From Viscum album (Eukaryota > Streptophyta > Magnoliopsida > Santalales > Viscaceae), in assembly GCA_963277665.1 (NCBI GenBank), contig OY728130.1, positions 1,367,708,393 to 1,367,772,392 on the forward strand: DNA of 64,000 nucleotides, written 5' to 3'. Of the stretch, positions 1 to 12,174 are shown piece after piece. Made by a program: the position numbers and the translations under genes. Position 1 is the first letter of the stretch; the number at the start of each line of letters is the position of its first letter. The notes below the pieces were generated by a model. That model made no database searches and had not been told where the DNA came from. It worked only from the letters and a program-made list of their open reading frames with translations.

Positions 1-78
1 AAACACATGGTTAAAGAAGCAACATGAGAGTCTGAAAATGCTATGAGGGAAAGGTACCCTCAATTGTTTATTAAGTAA
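1..78 (+). pseudogene. Ty3/gypsy pol C-terminus (chromodomain tail), partial
   Basis: Frame 1 reads K-H-M-V-K-E-A-T-stop-E-S-E-N-A-M-R-E-R-Y-P-Q-L-F and stops at 76-78. This matches the end of chromovirus (Tekay/Del-type) polyproteins, where a 'V.EATWE.E..MR..YP.LF' motif closes the chromodomain. The in-frame TGA at 25-27 stands where Trp (TGG) is expected, so the copy is dead. The rest of the element lies left of the window. The position directly before a purine tract and a TGTAACACC LTR start supports the call. Confidence 0.72.
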
Positions 79-105
79 ATAAAATTGTGAGGATGCAATT
101 TCCAG

Positions 106-118
106 AAGGTGGGGATAA
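106..118 (+). other. Polypurine tract of the left-edge gypsy element
   Basis: The sequence AAGGTGGGGATAA ends one base before the LTR start TGTAACACCCC. It has the composition and position of the plus-strand primer of an LTR retrotransposon. Confidence 0.7.
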
Positions 119-2815
119 TGTAACACCCCAAGGTTTTCTAAAAATAAATTGAAATGCTTGAAATTTTGTTTAATGTAGATATTTATAAATAGCCTTTAAA
201 CATAATTTTACTGCTTCTATGTTTTGAATTTCAAAAAATGGTCATCTATAATTGTGTTCAGTATGTTATTTAGAGTCTATTGGAACCAACTTGTTTTTTT
301 GGTGAATAGTAACACACTCTTATGAATAGTAATATGAATAGTAATATGAATAGTAATATGACCCTAATGAATAGTAAATTGTATTATTATTTTATTTCCT
401 TAAGGCTTTAAGATAATGACATCTTGATTAATTTTTCAATGTGATATAAAAACAGTTATAGTTTTTAAATTATTAATTTTTGAATTAAGTATAATTTTAT
501 TTAAAAATTAAATTAGAAATATTTAGAAAATTATTTTCAAAAAATGGACTTCATTTTTTAATTCTACACATCGATAAATGGTTAGGATAAATTTTGTGGA
601 TATTTTTGAAACATTTGATTTTTCGATGAATAGTAAAAAAATACAGTTTGGAGTTTCGGTGTGTTAATGACATCATTAATGATGTAATAATGATTTAATA
701 AATCTGGTTGACTTTTGTGTAGTAAAATAAGTTATTAGGTGTCCCAAGTGTCTTATACCATGTGCAAATACAATGGGCAAGCCCATGGTTTTGTAAATAC
801 CACTAATGAGGTGTCCCTTGGAAATTATTAAAATAATCCCTCACTTTTACTATAAATACCAACCCATTACTTCATTAGCTTCATTCCAAATTTCTAATAA
901 ATGACGTTATTGAATCCTTAACTCCCTAGTATCCCTATCAAGGTTTCCTCAAGCCCCCAAGGTCTCAACCTTCAAGTTCTTGGAGTTACTCTACAAGGTA
1001 AGAAAATTCTCAATTTCTTTCTTTTTCCATTCAAGTTCTCTTTTATGTGGTATAACTTTCAAGTTTCCATACCATGTTCTTATTTACTTATTATTATTGA
1101 TCTATTCTGTATTATGATTTATTTTTGTATGGGTAACCCTTGTCTCATCTCTTTTTAATATTTTCTAAAACCATGTTGCATAGTCGTTAGGCTGCTGAAT
1201 TTTTGTAAGGGATTTCTCAATTATTCTTTTATTTTGAGTTCCTTTATTTTCTTATTATTTATTCATCTCTTCTTACCCAAGAGGCATGAAATATCCAGGA
1301 ATCATGTATATTCTTGATGTTATCATTTTCATTTAAAATTCATCATCACTATTTTTCTTCTCTCCCACTTATTCAAGGAATAAAAACATTGTCTGTGATA
1401 TGTCGAATTACCGACATCATGGATGATGTTATTTAAATTTCCATTAATTATATCAATCCTGGTCATGAAACCATTTCTATGGTTGAACTAGGTTATAATA
1501 TATTTATTATTTCTTATCCATGGTTCTGGAATTCTTTTGTACTCATGGTTTTAATTTACAAGACAAAATGAGTTTGTTATTAACAAAGAACCACTAAAAT
1601 GATCTAAACGAACATCATTAATGTTTTAACTTATGAATCATCTGCATATAAAACATCAAAAAGATAAATGGTATAAATTATGGTACTAGAAATATGTAAA
1701 TACCTTTCCATTCCAATTCTGTATTTTCACTTCCAATCGACAAGAACATCCATCATGAACCAATCGTGGAAATCATTTAAGGAACTCACCCAAAACAGTG
1801 CAAGGAACAAAATACTAACAATTAAAGGGTGAAATAAGGTTATGAAATGATCATAAAAGATGTTATAAACATTAAAATGTTTCTTTAAAATACTAATAAC
1901 ACACTTTTAACTATTATAAAGGAATTTTAAACAAGTTTTAAGTAAGACAAACCTGAGGTAAGGGAATTCTTAACCCGATTTCCATCCTTTGGGTTAACCT
2001 TATTCTTCATTATTTATGTGGTATTAAAATTGTTTGTGTGATGACTTATCATTATAATATGTTTAATTATGTATATTTATATAGTATATACATATTCCAT
2101 CCACTCTATTAAGTCTCACTTCAATTATATGATATTTATAAGGGACTTTTCTTTTAAAATCCTCTTTTAAAATTCTGTTTTACAAAATTCAAAAGAAATG
2201 CTTTTATGCTAATATTCATGTTGTGTGATTATGTTCTGGATATTGGGAATTTTTTATGATGAAGGGTGGGACCTATATTTCCCTCCAATGCATTGGGTAT
2301 GTGTAAGTTGGAGGTCAGCTGTATGGTTACTCCAAGTGTAACTGCGATGGTTACACAAATAGTAAGGTAGCTGTGAGGGCTACAAATTATAAGGTAGCCG
2401 AGAGGGTTATGAGATTATGTAAGTAATGCCCCAAGATACCTTTATGGTTCTACTTATGTTATTAGGTATTGTGAAAATATCATTTTTCACAAAGTAAGTA
2501 TATATATATATATACAGGTGATAATTATGTCTTTTGAAAATGATTTCATACATTACAAGTATTCATGGAATAATGTGTTCTTTCCTTATTTTTATATCCC
2601 TTACTAAGTTTTTGTGCTCATCCCAAGTTTTAAATGATTTTCACAGGTTAATGGATGTGTAAGAAAAATAAGGAAGCCATGTTAAATGTTGAATAATTTT
2701 CAAGGAATCATGTTTTAAGTTTTAATATTTTAAATTTTGAAAAAAAATGGGAACTGTTTTTATGGTATCCACTCTGTAACAATGTGTAATGTTATGAATA
2801 TATTATTTCCCAAAA
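119..2815 (+). mobile_element. 3' LTR of a Ty3/gypsy (Tekay/Del-like) element; right end approximate
   Basis: It starts TGTAACACCCC just after the PPT. Inside are a 12-bp direct repeat (ATGAATAGTAAT, about three copies near 322-357), a TATA box at 851-858, and a GTAAG splice-donor-like site at 998. A stretch of short 'ggtta/ggctac' units lies near 2310-2410, and a 'cttactaag...tgtgctcatccc' block near 2598-2625 is also present in the E1 LTRs. The right end is not marked by a clear CA or by a target-site duplication; by comparison with E1 it should fall about 220-260 bases after the 'gctcatccc' block, near 2780-2820. No coding frame is supported in it. Confidence 0.65.
851..858 (+). promoter_or_regulatory. 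LTR TATA box
   Basis: TATAAATA followed by 'ccaaccc', about 730 bases into the LTR. The E1 LTR (rc of 28037-28044) and the LTR starting at 5835 (7119-7125) have a TATA element in a similar place, so this is the likely core promoter of the family. Confidence 0.6.
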
Positions 2816-2879
2816 TCTCTAAAGATCTAAACTTGAAAAGATACTCAATGTAAAAGGAAGTTTTTTCTTGACTAAATTC

Positions 2880-5834
2880 AAGATTATGTATGTAATAAGG
2901 CTGGGTCCTTATAATTATACCATGTTGTCTCATCTCCAAGAAGTATACGAGGAGAAAGTGAAGGAATAAATCAATGAGATAATGATTAAACTGATCATGT
3001 ATAGATTGATAGATGGAACTAAAGTTATTCCTCGTGTACTTGGGATGAAAAATTATATTGAATGACTAGAATAATTGGGTTTAAAGTTGAATCAATAACT
3101 TCTATCTCATCTCATTATCTCATAATTACCACCTAGTTTCTCCAGTTTCATTGAGCATTATCAAACGAATAGTTTGTATAAACCACTTAAATATCTTTTG
3201 GAAAAGGTTCACTAAGAAGATGATAATTTAAAGAAATATAAATCTTTAATTATTAAGGTGAAAAATAATAAATATAAGGTGAAAAGGAAAATTTCTATAC
3301 ACTGAAAAAGGAACCTTCAAAATTTATTTCTAAGAAACCAAAGATAAAGAGAGAGAGAAATGAGTTGGAGGCTATTTTCTTCACATGTGACAAGATAAAT
3401 CACTGGAAGATAAATTATAATGAATTGAAGAAGAAGTAAGCATGATATTAAACTTCTATTATATTCATCATTAAATGTAATGTTTTATTAATTTCCTTAG
3501 ATATTAGATATAGTATGTCCTTAAATATTTGTTTCTAAATATAGGGACCAAGGAAGTTGATGAACATTACTAAAATTCAAGGTGTATTCTCTAAGCCATT
3601 GAGGAAGGATGATACCTACATCAACGGTGAAAAGAACATGATTATATTTCCAATATAATGGTTCTTGTAAAACTATAATTATATATTGAATGTTGTTTAT
3701 GGTATTTAATACACACTTAATAGTTTAATAATACATGAATTATTGACAATAAATGATAAATATAAAAATGTAAGACTCATTTATAGCTAATTTTGGAATG
3801 ATTAATCTTTGTCTAGAAAACATAAATAGTTTTCAAGGGTATATTCAGTATGGTTTTAGACTAATTTAATTTAAATACCTTATGTATTATTGACACTTTT
3901 ACTTATTTAGTTTTGGAATAAGAAACATTTTGAAATAAAGGTATGCCACAAATCTTTTGGAATTATTTTAGCAAGGGAGTGTGAACTATTCCAATGAGCG
4001 GTTAGAGGTAAATTTATATACTTTATAAGATTAATTTAAGATTTTTAAGGAATATAAAAGTGAATTATAGAATATATATAGTTATAAAATATGAGTTACT
4101 TCTGGTTTGTGTTCCAAATAATATCTTGGCTAAGAATTTATCGATCAATAATTATGTAGTTTGTAGTAATTCCTAAATGTAAATCTCCTTACTCATATAA
4201 AAGTTATGATGTTAGTAAGAATGATTGATGATAAGTCTTACATGTAAAAATTGGTCATTAAAATGTAGCGTGGAGTAATTATTAAACACACATTTCCTTA
4301 TAAACATCAGATTCATGATGTAAGAAAATGGGGAATCAATGTTGAGACTGATATTCATTGTATATACTTCCATTATTTTTCAAGACATGCATCTCAAATA
4401 GTAGCATTATCCCATAACCATATGCCAACATTGATGAAAAATGGGTATTATAATATAAATATTATGATATAAATCCACAATTTCATAAAAAAAATGTGTT
4501 TAGATTCAAAAAGTTTGTTAGGATATAAACAAACTTATATCATGAAAAACACAATGTGCATCTAAGTAATTATCCTAGAGTTTTATAAGGATATTATAGA
4601 ATTCCCTAAAATTAAAAAGTTATAGTCAATTGCAAGATTATATTTCTATAAAATGGTTCACATCTCTAATTGAGACAGTGGGAGAAATATTGACTTGGAT
4701 CTAGTCAATGCTTCAAATGCTCAAATAGTTGGCATATGAACAAATTCCATAAGATATTGTGGAAAAGGATTGTTCCAAAGACACGAGCTGCATAGGAAGG
4801 ATAAAACCATGGTAATTTTTTTATTCAAAATGTCTGGTGATACATTATTCATTGAGAATAATAATTCCTCTAAGCAGTAAATGGAAATAATTTAAAATTG
4901 ACAAGTTCAATTAAAATTCATTAATGGATTCCATGTATCAAAGTATAGGGGCTTATTATTTTGAATCCTATGGTAGTTATTCAAGTGATACTATAAATGG
5001 GTGGTACAAGCGGGGTACCAATAAGGATCGATTGGTAATACCAAGTGATTATGCCTAAATCCATTAAAATTTTCTAATTTTCATAGCTACTTTCTATGAT
5101 CATTATATTAGGCATTGGATATCAAGCCCACCAATATTGTTAGGTGTATATATGACGTAATCAGAAAGGGTTGGTGACACCATATAATGAAAATAAGGGG
5201 TACAAATTACTGAAATCCAGTTTTGGATTAAATTAAGTAACAAGATCATAGAATATTCATTTAGAATAAATTTTTTATATATGTCTACAAGAGGTTAGTA
5301 TGAATGACACTATTTTTTCAAGTAAAATATGTTTGATAACATATGGAAAATAACTATTGGTATTAAAATTAGTTTAGAAAAGAATGAAAGTAACTCTCTA
5401 GATATTGACTTAAAGTAGAAACCTATGTTCTAGGGAATGAGATCTATAGAGGTAGATATAACAGTTTATTAGACTGAGTCAAAAGTAGATATACTAATAA
5501 GGTATTGAAAAATATAAGTAGGAATAATTTTATAGAGAATTGTTATCAATGTCACATGGAATAAATCTCTCCAAGAATACATGCATGAGACATAGTGGTG
5601 GATTAATGTGGTGAGTATAATCTCATACACTTCTGCGATGGATCAATCACAAATTCCATGCTATGTACAAGATATGATATTTCCAACATAAAATTTATGG
5701 TAGTAAAATCTCAGTTATATCCAAGATAATTTCATGGGAAGTATTTAGGACTTTCTGATTCTACTCGACAGAGTATAAGAGACATATTTCTGGTATTTAG
5801 AGAGGGAGGGACACTAGTTTAAAGGGATAAAAAC
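2880..5834 (+). pseudogene. Decayed Ty1/copia gag-pol
   Basis: No long frame survives, but frame-hopping translation recovers copia landmarks in the right order. The gag helix region lies near 3000-3240 (V-L-G-M-K-N-Y-I-E, then H-Y-Q-T-N-S-L-Y-K-P-L-K). A zinc-knuckle remnant T-C-D-K-I-N-H-W-K lies near 3393-3432, with the first and last Cys changed to Phe and Tyr. An RT/RNase H stretch lies near 5424-5800 (V-L-G-N-E-I-Y-R-G-R, S-R-Y-T-N-K-V-L-K, S-M-L-C-T-R-Y-D-I-S, then I-R-D-I-F-L-V-F). Protease and integrase parts are too decayed for me to place. The sequence stops at the gypsy LTR start at 5835, so that LTR probably inserted into this copy. The length is shorter than a full copia polyprotein, so there are internal losses. 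Confidence 0.6.
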
Positions 5835-7118
5835 TTGTAACACCTTGAGATTTTAAAAAATTGAAGCTATGTTTGATAAAATATTTGATACTAAACACTG
5901 AGCTTAAATAAACTGCAAAATATATTTCTTTAAATTTAATCTCTTTAATATATTGTGGTACATGCAACCCTAAGTATAAATGAAGTGTATTATAGTATAC
6001 TGTTATAACCTAGACCTTAAATTGGTGGTTATGAATAAGAATAACTAAATTATGAAAATTATATTCTTTACACATGTATAAAATAAATTCAATTTTTATC
6101 TATGGATAGTAAAATAAAATGCGAATCATTTAAAATAAAAAGATTCGTTTTCTGAAAAAAAAAACTATATTTTTCTAAAAGGCGGTTTCATCGTGCTTTA
6201 CACACATACATTAAAATTAATTTTTAAAAAATTTAGAAAATATATTTTACAGAATGGTATTGATTTTTTAATTAATCATATAAAAATTATCTTTGGTTGA
6301 AATTTTAGGTATTTTTGAAAAATATTGAATTTTTAGTGAATAGTGAAAATATCGATTTTTGTAAAAATGTCATTTCTTTTCAATAAATTGAGTAATTTAA
6401 GAGACCCATTATGTTTTAAATATGATTTAAATTAACATAAGTATTATTTAGTTATATTTAATCCAATTAATTACTTTTTAATCAACTTTATATTATATTT
6501 TTGTATAAGATTATTTTTGGGTTTAAAAACTGGATTTTTCTGAAAACTGTTTTAAAGTGCATAATGTTTCTTCTTTTTAATTAATTAAAACAACCCATAA
6601 TGAGGAGTGATTTAAATGAAATTTATATTATATATATATCTGTGTGTTAATTTAAATTCATATATTTATTATTATTTATCATAGAGTTAATGTCAAATAA
6701 TATTTTTATTGAAAAATACACTTCTTGAAAACCGTTTTTTTGACGTGTTTGTGGATTTTATTTTAGATTAAATCCTGAAAATTATGTGAATTTAATTTAT
6801 TAAAATTGATCCCAAATTTAGAATCATAATAATTTATATCATATAATAAGTTCAACTTAATTTTTTGGTTATAATGAATTGTGAAAACAGTAATAATCTC
6901 TTACTGCGGTTAATGTAAAAACAGATTTACCAGGGGTTAAACTAAAAATATAAGGATTAAAATGACCTAAAAACTTGTCTAAAATCAATTTTATAGACAT
7001 ATTTAGACCTTTTATTTAATAATTCTTGATAACGGTCCATTTTTTATCCTTTTGGCATGTGAAAAATGTGGGGACACTTTTTCTTTTAAAAAATTACAAG
7101 TGTGCCACTCATCTCACT

Positions 7119-7125
7119 TATAAAA
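7119..7125 (+). promoter_or_regulatory. TATA box of the interrupted gypsy LTR
   Basis: TATAAAA in the context 'ctcacttataaaaggcc', about 1.28 kb into this LTR and about 340 bases before the stem-loop repeats. Confidence 0.5.
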
Positions 7126-7439
7126 GGCCACCCCATATCATATCCTCTTAACACATTAAAAGAAATTTTTATCAGATAATAACTACCCAAATACCTTCCT
7201 TAATTACCTTCCAATGACCTAGAACCCATTTTTTTAACATAAATACATCATAAGAAGGCTTTTGTTTCTAACCTAAGGAAGTTGTCTGAAGAAGAGATAT
7301 CATGCTTAACCAAGAATTTTTATTTTATTTCTTCTTACACCTCCTTAAAATATTATTAAATTATGATGATATAATAACCAAATTATCACTTATATAATGA
7401 TATTTTATTATGTTAATTCTATAACCTAAATCCCTCTCC

Positions 7440-7990
7440 TCTTCCATCAAATGAGAAACAAAATCATCGCTCGTGTACGGCGGACTACCGCCTCATAAAG
7501 CGATGTAATTCATTTTCACTAACACTTTTCATAGAAGGAAATATGGATAAATTTAATGAATATATGTAAAATAATTATTATATGCATGAAATATTTTCAT
7601 TATTAAAATATAATATATCATTTTATTTATTACCTTTCTACTCAGTGAAAAATGATAATTTCATTAGTGTGTATGTGTGGACTACTGCCTCTACGAAGCG
7701 ATGTGATTATTTTTTTCATCACCAAATAAAGAGGATAGTATATATAATTATATTAAAAAAAATAATATGGTATTTGTGATATTATTATCATTATTAAAAT
7801 ATAAAATAATAATTAAATTACTTATATAATGATCTTTGAAAAATGGAAATGTAACTCATGTGTATGTACGACCTACCGTCTCTATGATTGTAATGTAGTT
7901 AATTTTTTATAACCATCTTCAATGGATGGTTTTAAAAGTATAAATGATTTATAAAAATTAAAATTATGTCATTATAGTTATTTTTATATA
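7440..7990 (+). repeat. Three ~190-bp degenerate tandem units with a GC-richer stem-loop
   Basis: A 'gtgtacggcggactaccgcc' core at about 7473 recurs in weaker form at about 7669 and 7860 (spacings about 196 and 191). Each core is followed by a 'gatgt.att' tail. The first unit has perfect nested inverted repeats: CATCGCT (7465-7471) with AGCGATG (7499-7505), and GGCGG (7479-7483) with CCGCC (7488-7492) around an ACTA loop. Confidence 0.6.
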
Positions 7991-9891
7991 ATGTAATAAT
8001 GACCTCTTTGACCACGGTCAGCACACCAAATCTGTTTTTGAAACAATGAACCGAACGTCCTTAAAACACTCGATATGGACTTAACTTATTAAGAATTTAA
8101 ATATGCCCTTAAAAATAAACAAGATAAATTATTTTTAATTATATGGTATTAAACCTATAAATGATTCTTAATAAATCAAATAATTTATATAATTTTATTA
8201 TACATGAGTTAAAGGACATATATGGAAAGTTTGGAGTTGAGGTAAGGGACTTTGTCTCAATTTTCCTTCAATGGGGAACATTTTATTATTACGAACCTAA
8301 TTTTTGTTAGATGGTATATATATACTTCACCTTTTATATTTTTTGTAAAAAATAATTCATAATTCATGGTATTCAAAGGTTTAAATTTAAATATTTCCTC
8401 GAAGGGGGTTTCATTTGAAAGTTACCAAGTGGTAAAGGGTTTCTTAACTAGATTTCCATTCGTTGGGTTATAACTCTTCTTCATTAACCCTGTTATGATG
8501 TGATTATGTGTGAATTTATTGCTAAATTTTTTATTCTATATTTCAATTTTTTTGTGGATTTACATTTTTTACATGTGATCACTCCATTGATTAACTCTTA
8601 ATTTAGTGATATGATCTTTGTAAGGGTTAATCGTCCCAAATTCCTTTCTTTGGGTCATATGTTTATGATATGCACCTATCTTCTTTTATTTGGTGTATAT
8701 ACTCCCATTTTGACATGTTATATAATGAATATCCTTATTTTAATTATATTTAAAGTATCATTTGAAATTATTCTTTCATGGGGCTTACAGTTGAAGAGTT
8801 CCTAAAGTGAAAAAGGCTTTATGTTACAATATCCTTTCTTTCTGGATTGTTTATGTTCAAGGTTAATTTGGATGAAATCATATACTCTTATTTTAATGAA
8901 CCACATCTATTTATTATAAACTAGTTATGAATGTGGTTAACATATTTTATATCCATTTCCTCCATTATTTAATAAAGAAACATCAAGGAATTTGTTTTTA
9001 AGTGATACCAATCTTGTATTTTCATTTAGATCAGTTATCTTTCTCTTCCATATCCATGTTTTTTGAAATATTTTCAAAAATGTTCTTTTATAAAATTAAA
9101 TGATTTTCTAAATCTATTTCACATGATATTTGAATTTTTTAAAGGTTTTAAAAGGAAATTTTTTAATGTTTTCCAAATGGTTCACTTTTGACTCTTTTTA
9201 CAAAATATCTGAAAAGAATGTTTCTTTTTAACATCGACATCGTAAATGGATTTTCTAATATTCATCAACATTATTCAATTTGAAGCTTCCTTTTTAAGTT
9301 TAAAAGGTTATTTTCAAATAAAATTATTTCTTTAATTTTTGAGAAAGTTTTAGATTTTAAATATTTTTTTAAAAAATGTAAAGGATATTTTCCTCAAGAA
9401 ATGTTTCAAGTGATATTTCAAAATCATTCTCCATCTAATATGACATCCTTTGATGTCATTCAAAGTGAAAAGATTAGTTTCCTGATGAATTTTTTTAGTG
9501 ATATTTTAATGGTATTTCCATTCATTAACATCAAAAACCCTTGATGTTACTTATGCTCAACTGGGATATTTTGAAATGATATTATCCTTATCTTTATCTA
9601 GATGGATTATGATTGTTTCAAAGATATTTTCATAGAACTCATTACTATTCCATAGGTTAATCAAGTTATGAAAGGAATAATGGTTGATTTGTGAGTTTTA
9701 TAATGAAATTCAAGCTTCCATGTTTTATGATTATGTTATGGTTCTTTGTCATTGTTCATGATGATGGGTGGTTCCATTATAGACCAAAGATGAGCGGTTA
9801 CGTTAACCAAAGATTGGTGGTTCCGTGATAAACCAAGGATAGGTGGTTCTGTAATAAGCAATACTACAAAACATGCAATATAAAATATTAG

Positions 9892-10041
9892 CCTTTATCA
9901 GTGCTAGCAAAAAACGTCGATCAAAGGCACCCTTTATCAGTGCTTTTTTTAGCACTGATAAAGGGTCGCTTTATCAGCTCTTCTTTTTAGCACTGATAAA
10001 GGGTAACATTTATTAGCGCATTTTCTAGCACTGATAAAGGT
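9892..10041 (+). repeat. CACTA subterminal repeats, block A
   Basis: Several copies of CCTTTATCAGTGCT and its complement AGCACTGATAAAGG, arranged as inverted pairs. The best pair is a perfect 15-bp hairpin: CCCTTTATCAGTGCT at 9930-9944, six T, and AGCACTGATAAAGGG at 9951-9965. Subterminal repeats in both orientations are the usual binding sites for CACTA transposition proteins. Confidence 0.75.
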
Positions 10042-10217
10042 CGCGATCACACGCACGATTCCCACATCAAAATTACAGACGTTTGGATGCTTGTTTATAT
10101 ATGATTCTATTGTATCCTAATGCTATAATCCTGCTACGGGGATGAGCTCCCGCATATACGCTTCACACACCTATATGGGTTTGTGCCTATGTGCAAGGGC
10201 TCGCGTGGGCCTTGGCC
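10042..10217 (+). other. CACTA subterminal flank, no gene
   Basis: GC-richer than the surroundings, with words such as 'cgcgatcacacgcacg' and 'gggctcgcgtgggcc'. It continues after the Sirevirus at 22546-22690 ('ggcccaacccacc', 'agtgggcc'). No coding frame or RNA is seen. Confidence 0.5.
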
Positions 10218-10222
10218 CAACC
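10218..10222 (+). repeat. Target-site duplication, left copy (CAACC)
   Basis: CAACC directly before the 5' LTR and again at 22541-22545 directly after the 3' LTR. A perfect 5-bp duplication fixes both element ends. Confidence 0.95.
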
Positions 10223-10414
10223 TGTTGAGCCCTCTGGAAGATTGCTGATTTCATGTTTATAACTAATGTTTTAATAATCACAAATCATCACATACCATTA
10301 ATGCTTAATCTGGTTTGTTTTCTCATAAACTTAATTCCAATCTATGGATGAATCTGTTATCATGTTTTTGTCTATGCTTATTGACTTACAAAGTATGTTG
10401 GAAGTCTTCTGGAT

Positions 10415-10920
10415 CCATCAGACGCACCGATCCATCAGAGTCACTGATCCATCAGACGCACCGATCCATCAGACTCACCGATCCATCAGAGTCACTGATC
10501 CATCAGACGCACCGATCCATCAGACTCACCGATCCATCAGACTCACCGATCCATCAGAGTCACCGATCCATCAGACTCACCGATCCATCAGACGCACCGA
10601 TCCATCAGACGCACTGATCCATCAGATGCACCGATGCAAATGAGTCACCGATGAAAATGAGTCACCGATGCAAATAAGTCACCGATGCAAATGAGTCACC
10701 GATGCAAATGAGTTACCGATACAAGGACTCACTGATGCAGATGAGTCACCGATGCAAATGAGTCACCGATGCAAATAAGTCACCGATGAAAATGACTCAC
10801 CGATCAGATGACAGACCGATGCTGATCAAAATGACTTACCGATCAGATGACAGACCGATGCTGATCAAAATGACTCACCGATCAAATGACAGACCGATGC
10901 TGATCTATCTGAGTCACCGA
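10415..10920 (+). repeat. Compound tandem arrays inside the 5' LTR
   Basis: Three blocks of different units follow each other. Near 10415-10630 is a unit of about 16-17 bp, GATCCATCAGACGCACC and the variant with GACTCACC. Near 10630-10800 is a unit of about 18 bp, GATGCAAATGAGTCACC. Near 10800-10920 are longer units, about 51 bp, GATCAGATGACAGACC joined to GATGCTGATCAAAATGAC. All share a 'CACCGAT' or 'ACCGAT' core, so they look like one ancestral word amplified in three ways. The 3' LTR has the same blocks at 20783-21290, and over half of the differences between the LTRs fall in them. Confidence 0.85.
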
Positions 10921-11127
10921 TCATTACTCTAATGCTGATGACCTACCGATCACTTGAACAGTCATAAACAACTGTTTGAATTTCTTTATCTTTATCTTTA
11001 TTTATTCTAACCAACGGTCATATTAGTTATTTTTTTAATACCCTGACAATTAATTAATAAGGGTTGTCGGATGTCAGGAAACCGTACCTCGTACCTGCGG
11101 AAAGGAAACCTTTTCTGTCCTACGGAG

Positions 11128-11142
11128 CACGTGCCATAAATA
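11128..11142 (+). promoter_or_regulatory. LTR core promoter: G-box and TATA-like element
   Basis: CACGTG (11128-11133) lies two bases before ATAAATA (11136-11142), at the junction between the repeat-rich U3 part and an A-rich, AAGAAG-containing leader. This is the only good TATA-like site in the middle of the LTR, so transcription probably starts about 25-35 bases downstream. The 3' LTR has the same pair at 21496-21510. Confidence 0.6.
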
Positions 11143-12174
11143 CAAGAAGACTCTGCTGAAGAGAAAAGAAGTGATAGAGAGATAGACAACACACACAGAG
11201 ACAAGGAAGTCATACGACATACTCAAGAAGAGCTCTGTGCATACAAGAAGAACCGAAGCAAGACAGAATCATATATACAATCAAGCCTACTCAAGAAGAG
11301 TGTGTGCATACAAAAGAATATCGAAGAGCTTCATCGACTACATCTCACTGCCTATGAACCTGAAGCATACGACACTCTGCTTCTCAAACAAAATCGAGAA
11401 GAGGACTCAGAATCACTTCTGATCATTTCCAAAACGAGTCCAGTGCTACACTGAAATCACTAGAGCCATTCCTAAACTCTACATCTCTGCTCTGTGATTT
11501 ATTTATTCTACATTTTGAGCAGTGTGTGTTATCTGCTGTATTAAACACACACACTGACTCCTGAACTTTCACTGGAGGATCTGTAAATCCTCAGCAAACC
11601 TTTTTACACTTCATTTCCCACTGTGGATAGTGGTAGAGGTCTTGTGACCTGGACAGCTCGCTGCTGTTGTTTGTTTTCCCACGTAGAACTGTGGTAGAGG
11701 TCTTGTGACCTGGACAGTGTGTTCACTATTGTTAACCCCGATCCAGGGTGTGGATCATTTTTATATAAACTTTTGAGAGGACTAAGTCTCGGCTTGAGAC
11801 TGAACCTCTTGGTTAATTCCCTGTGTTTGAAGTTATACTCTATATCCATACTATACATATTTATTTCATATTCCGCTGCTATTACTTTGAAATATAATCT
11901 ATCTTCAAAGCTACTTTGATAATTAAACTCGCAAGTGTTTATATTTATTATAAATCAGTAAGTTAGTTTCAAAAGTTAATTTAATCATAAGGTTAAGTTA
12001 ACTGAGAACTAATCAATCTTTGAGAAACTAATTGAACCTTTATAATCTATATAAATTCACTACAGTTTAATTTGTTTTTGAAATTGGGGGATTTTAATAG
12101 AAATTGTTTTTAACAGAAATTTTAATTGGAACTCAATTCACCCCCCCTCTTGAGTGTCCACTCCGACCAACACT

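Larger units (their letters stand above)
5835..9861 (+). mobile_element. Ty3/gypsy LTR, interrupted at its 3' end by the CACTA element
   Basis: It starts TGTAACACCTTGAG immediately after copia RNase H-like sequence. It shares landmarks with the LTR at 119: a 'gaatagtgaaaa' stretch near 6338, a TATA box (7119-7125), a 'ttcttaact.gatttccat..gttgggtta' block near 8440-8470, and 'ggtggttcc..aaccaaaga' units at 9760-9850. The last few hundred bases of the LTR are missing because the CACTA end sits at 9862; they should reappear beyond the CACTA right end, outside the window. It may be a solo LTR or one end of a full element. Short open frames at 7582 and 8611 look random. Confidence 0.6.
10223..12172 (+). 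repeat. Sirevirus 5' LTR
   Basis: 1,950 bp, starting TGTTGAGCCC and ending CCGACCAACA, with a 5-bp terminal inverted repeat TGTTG/CAACA. It holds tandem arrays (10415-10920), the G-box and TATA promoter (11128-11142), and a C-run 'ccccccctcttg' just before the end. It is matched base for base in length by 20591-22540. Short frames inside it come from the tandem repeats or are chance. Confidence 0.95.

Noticed and set aside
7582..8805. Two 64-65 codon frames at 7582 and 8611
   Set aside because: Hydrophobic AT-rich chance frames inside a gypsy LTR, with no family resemblance.
10315..10643. Two overlapping ~100-codon frames of repeated His-Arg-Ser-Ile peptides, also at 20683-20985
   Set aside because: They are the LTR tandem repeat read in two frames; both frames are equally open, and there is no family match.
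10415..10920. Regular short direct repeats resembling a CRISPR array
   Set aside because: Units are adjacent without unique spacers and lie in both LTRs of a plant retrotransposon.
11604..11919. Overlapping sense and antisense frames in the Sirevirus LTR, repeated at 21972-22287
   Set aside because: Identical in both LTRs, short, and downstream of the LTR promoter without conserved protein features.
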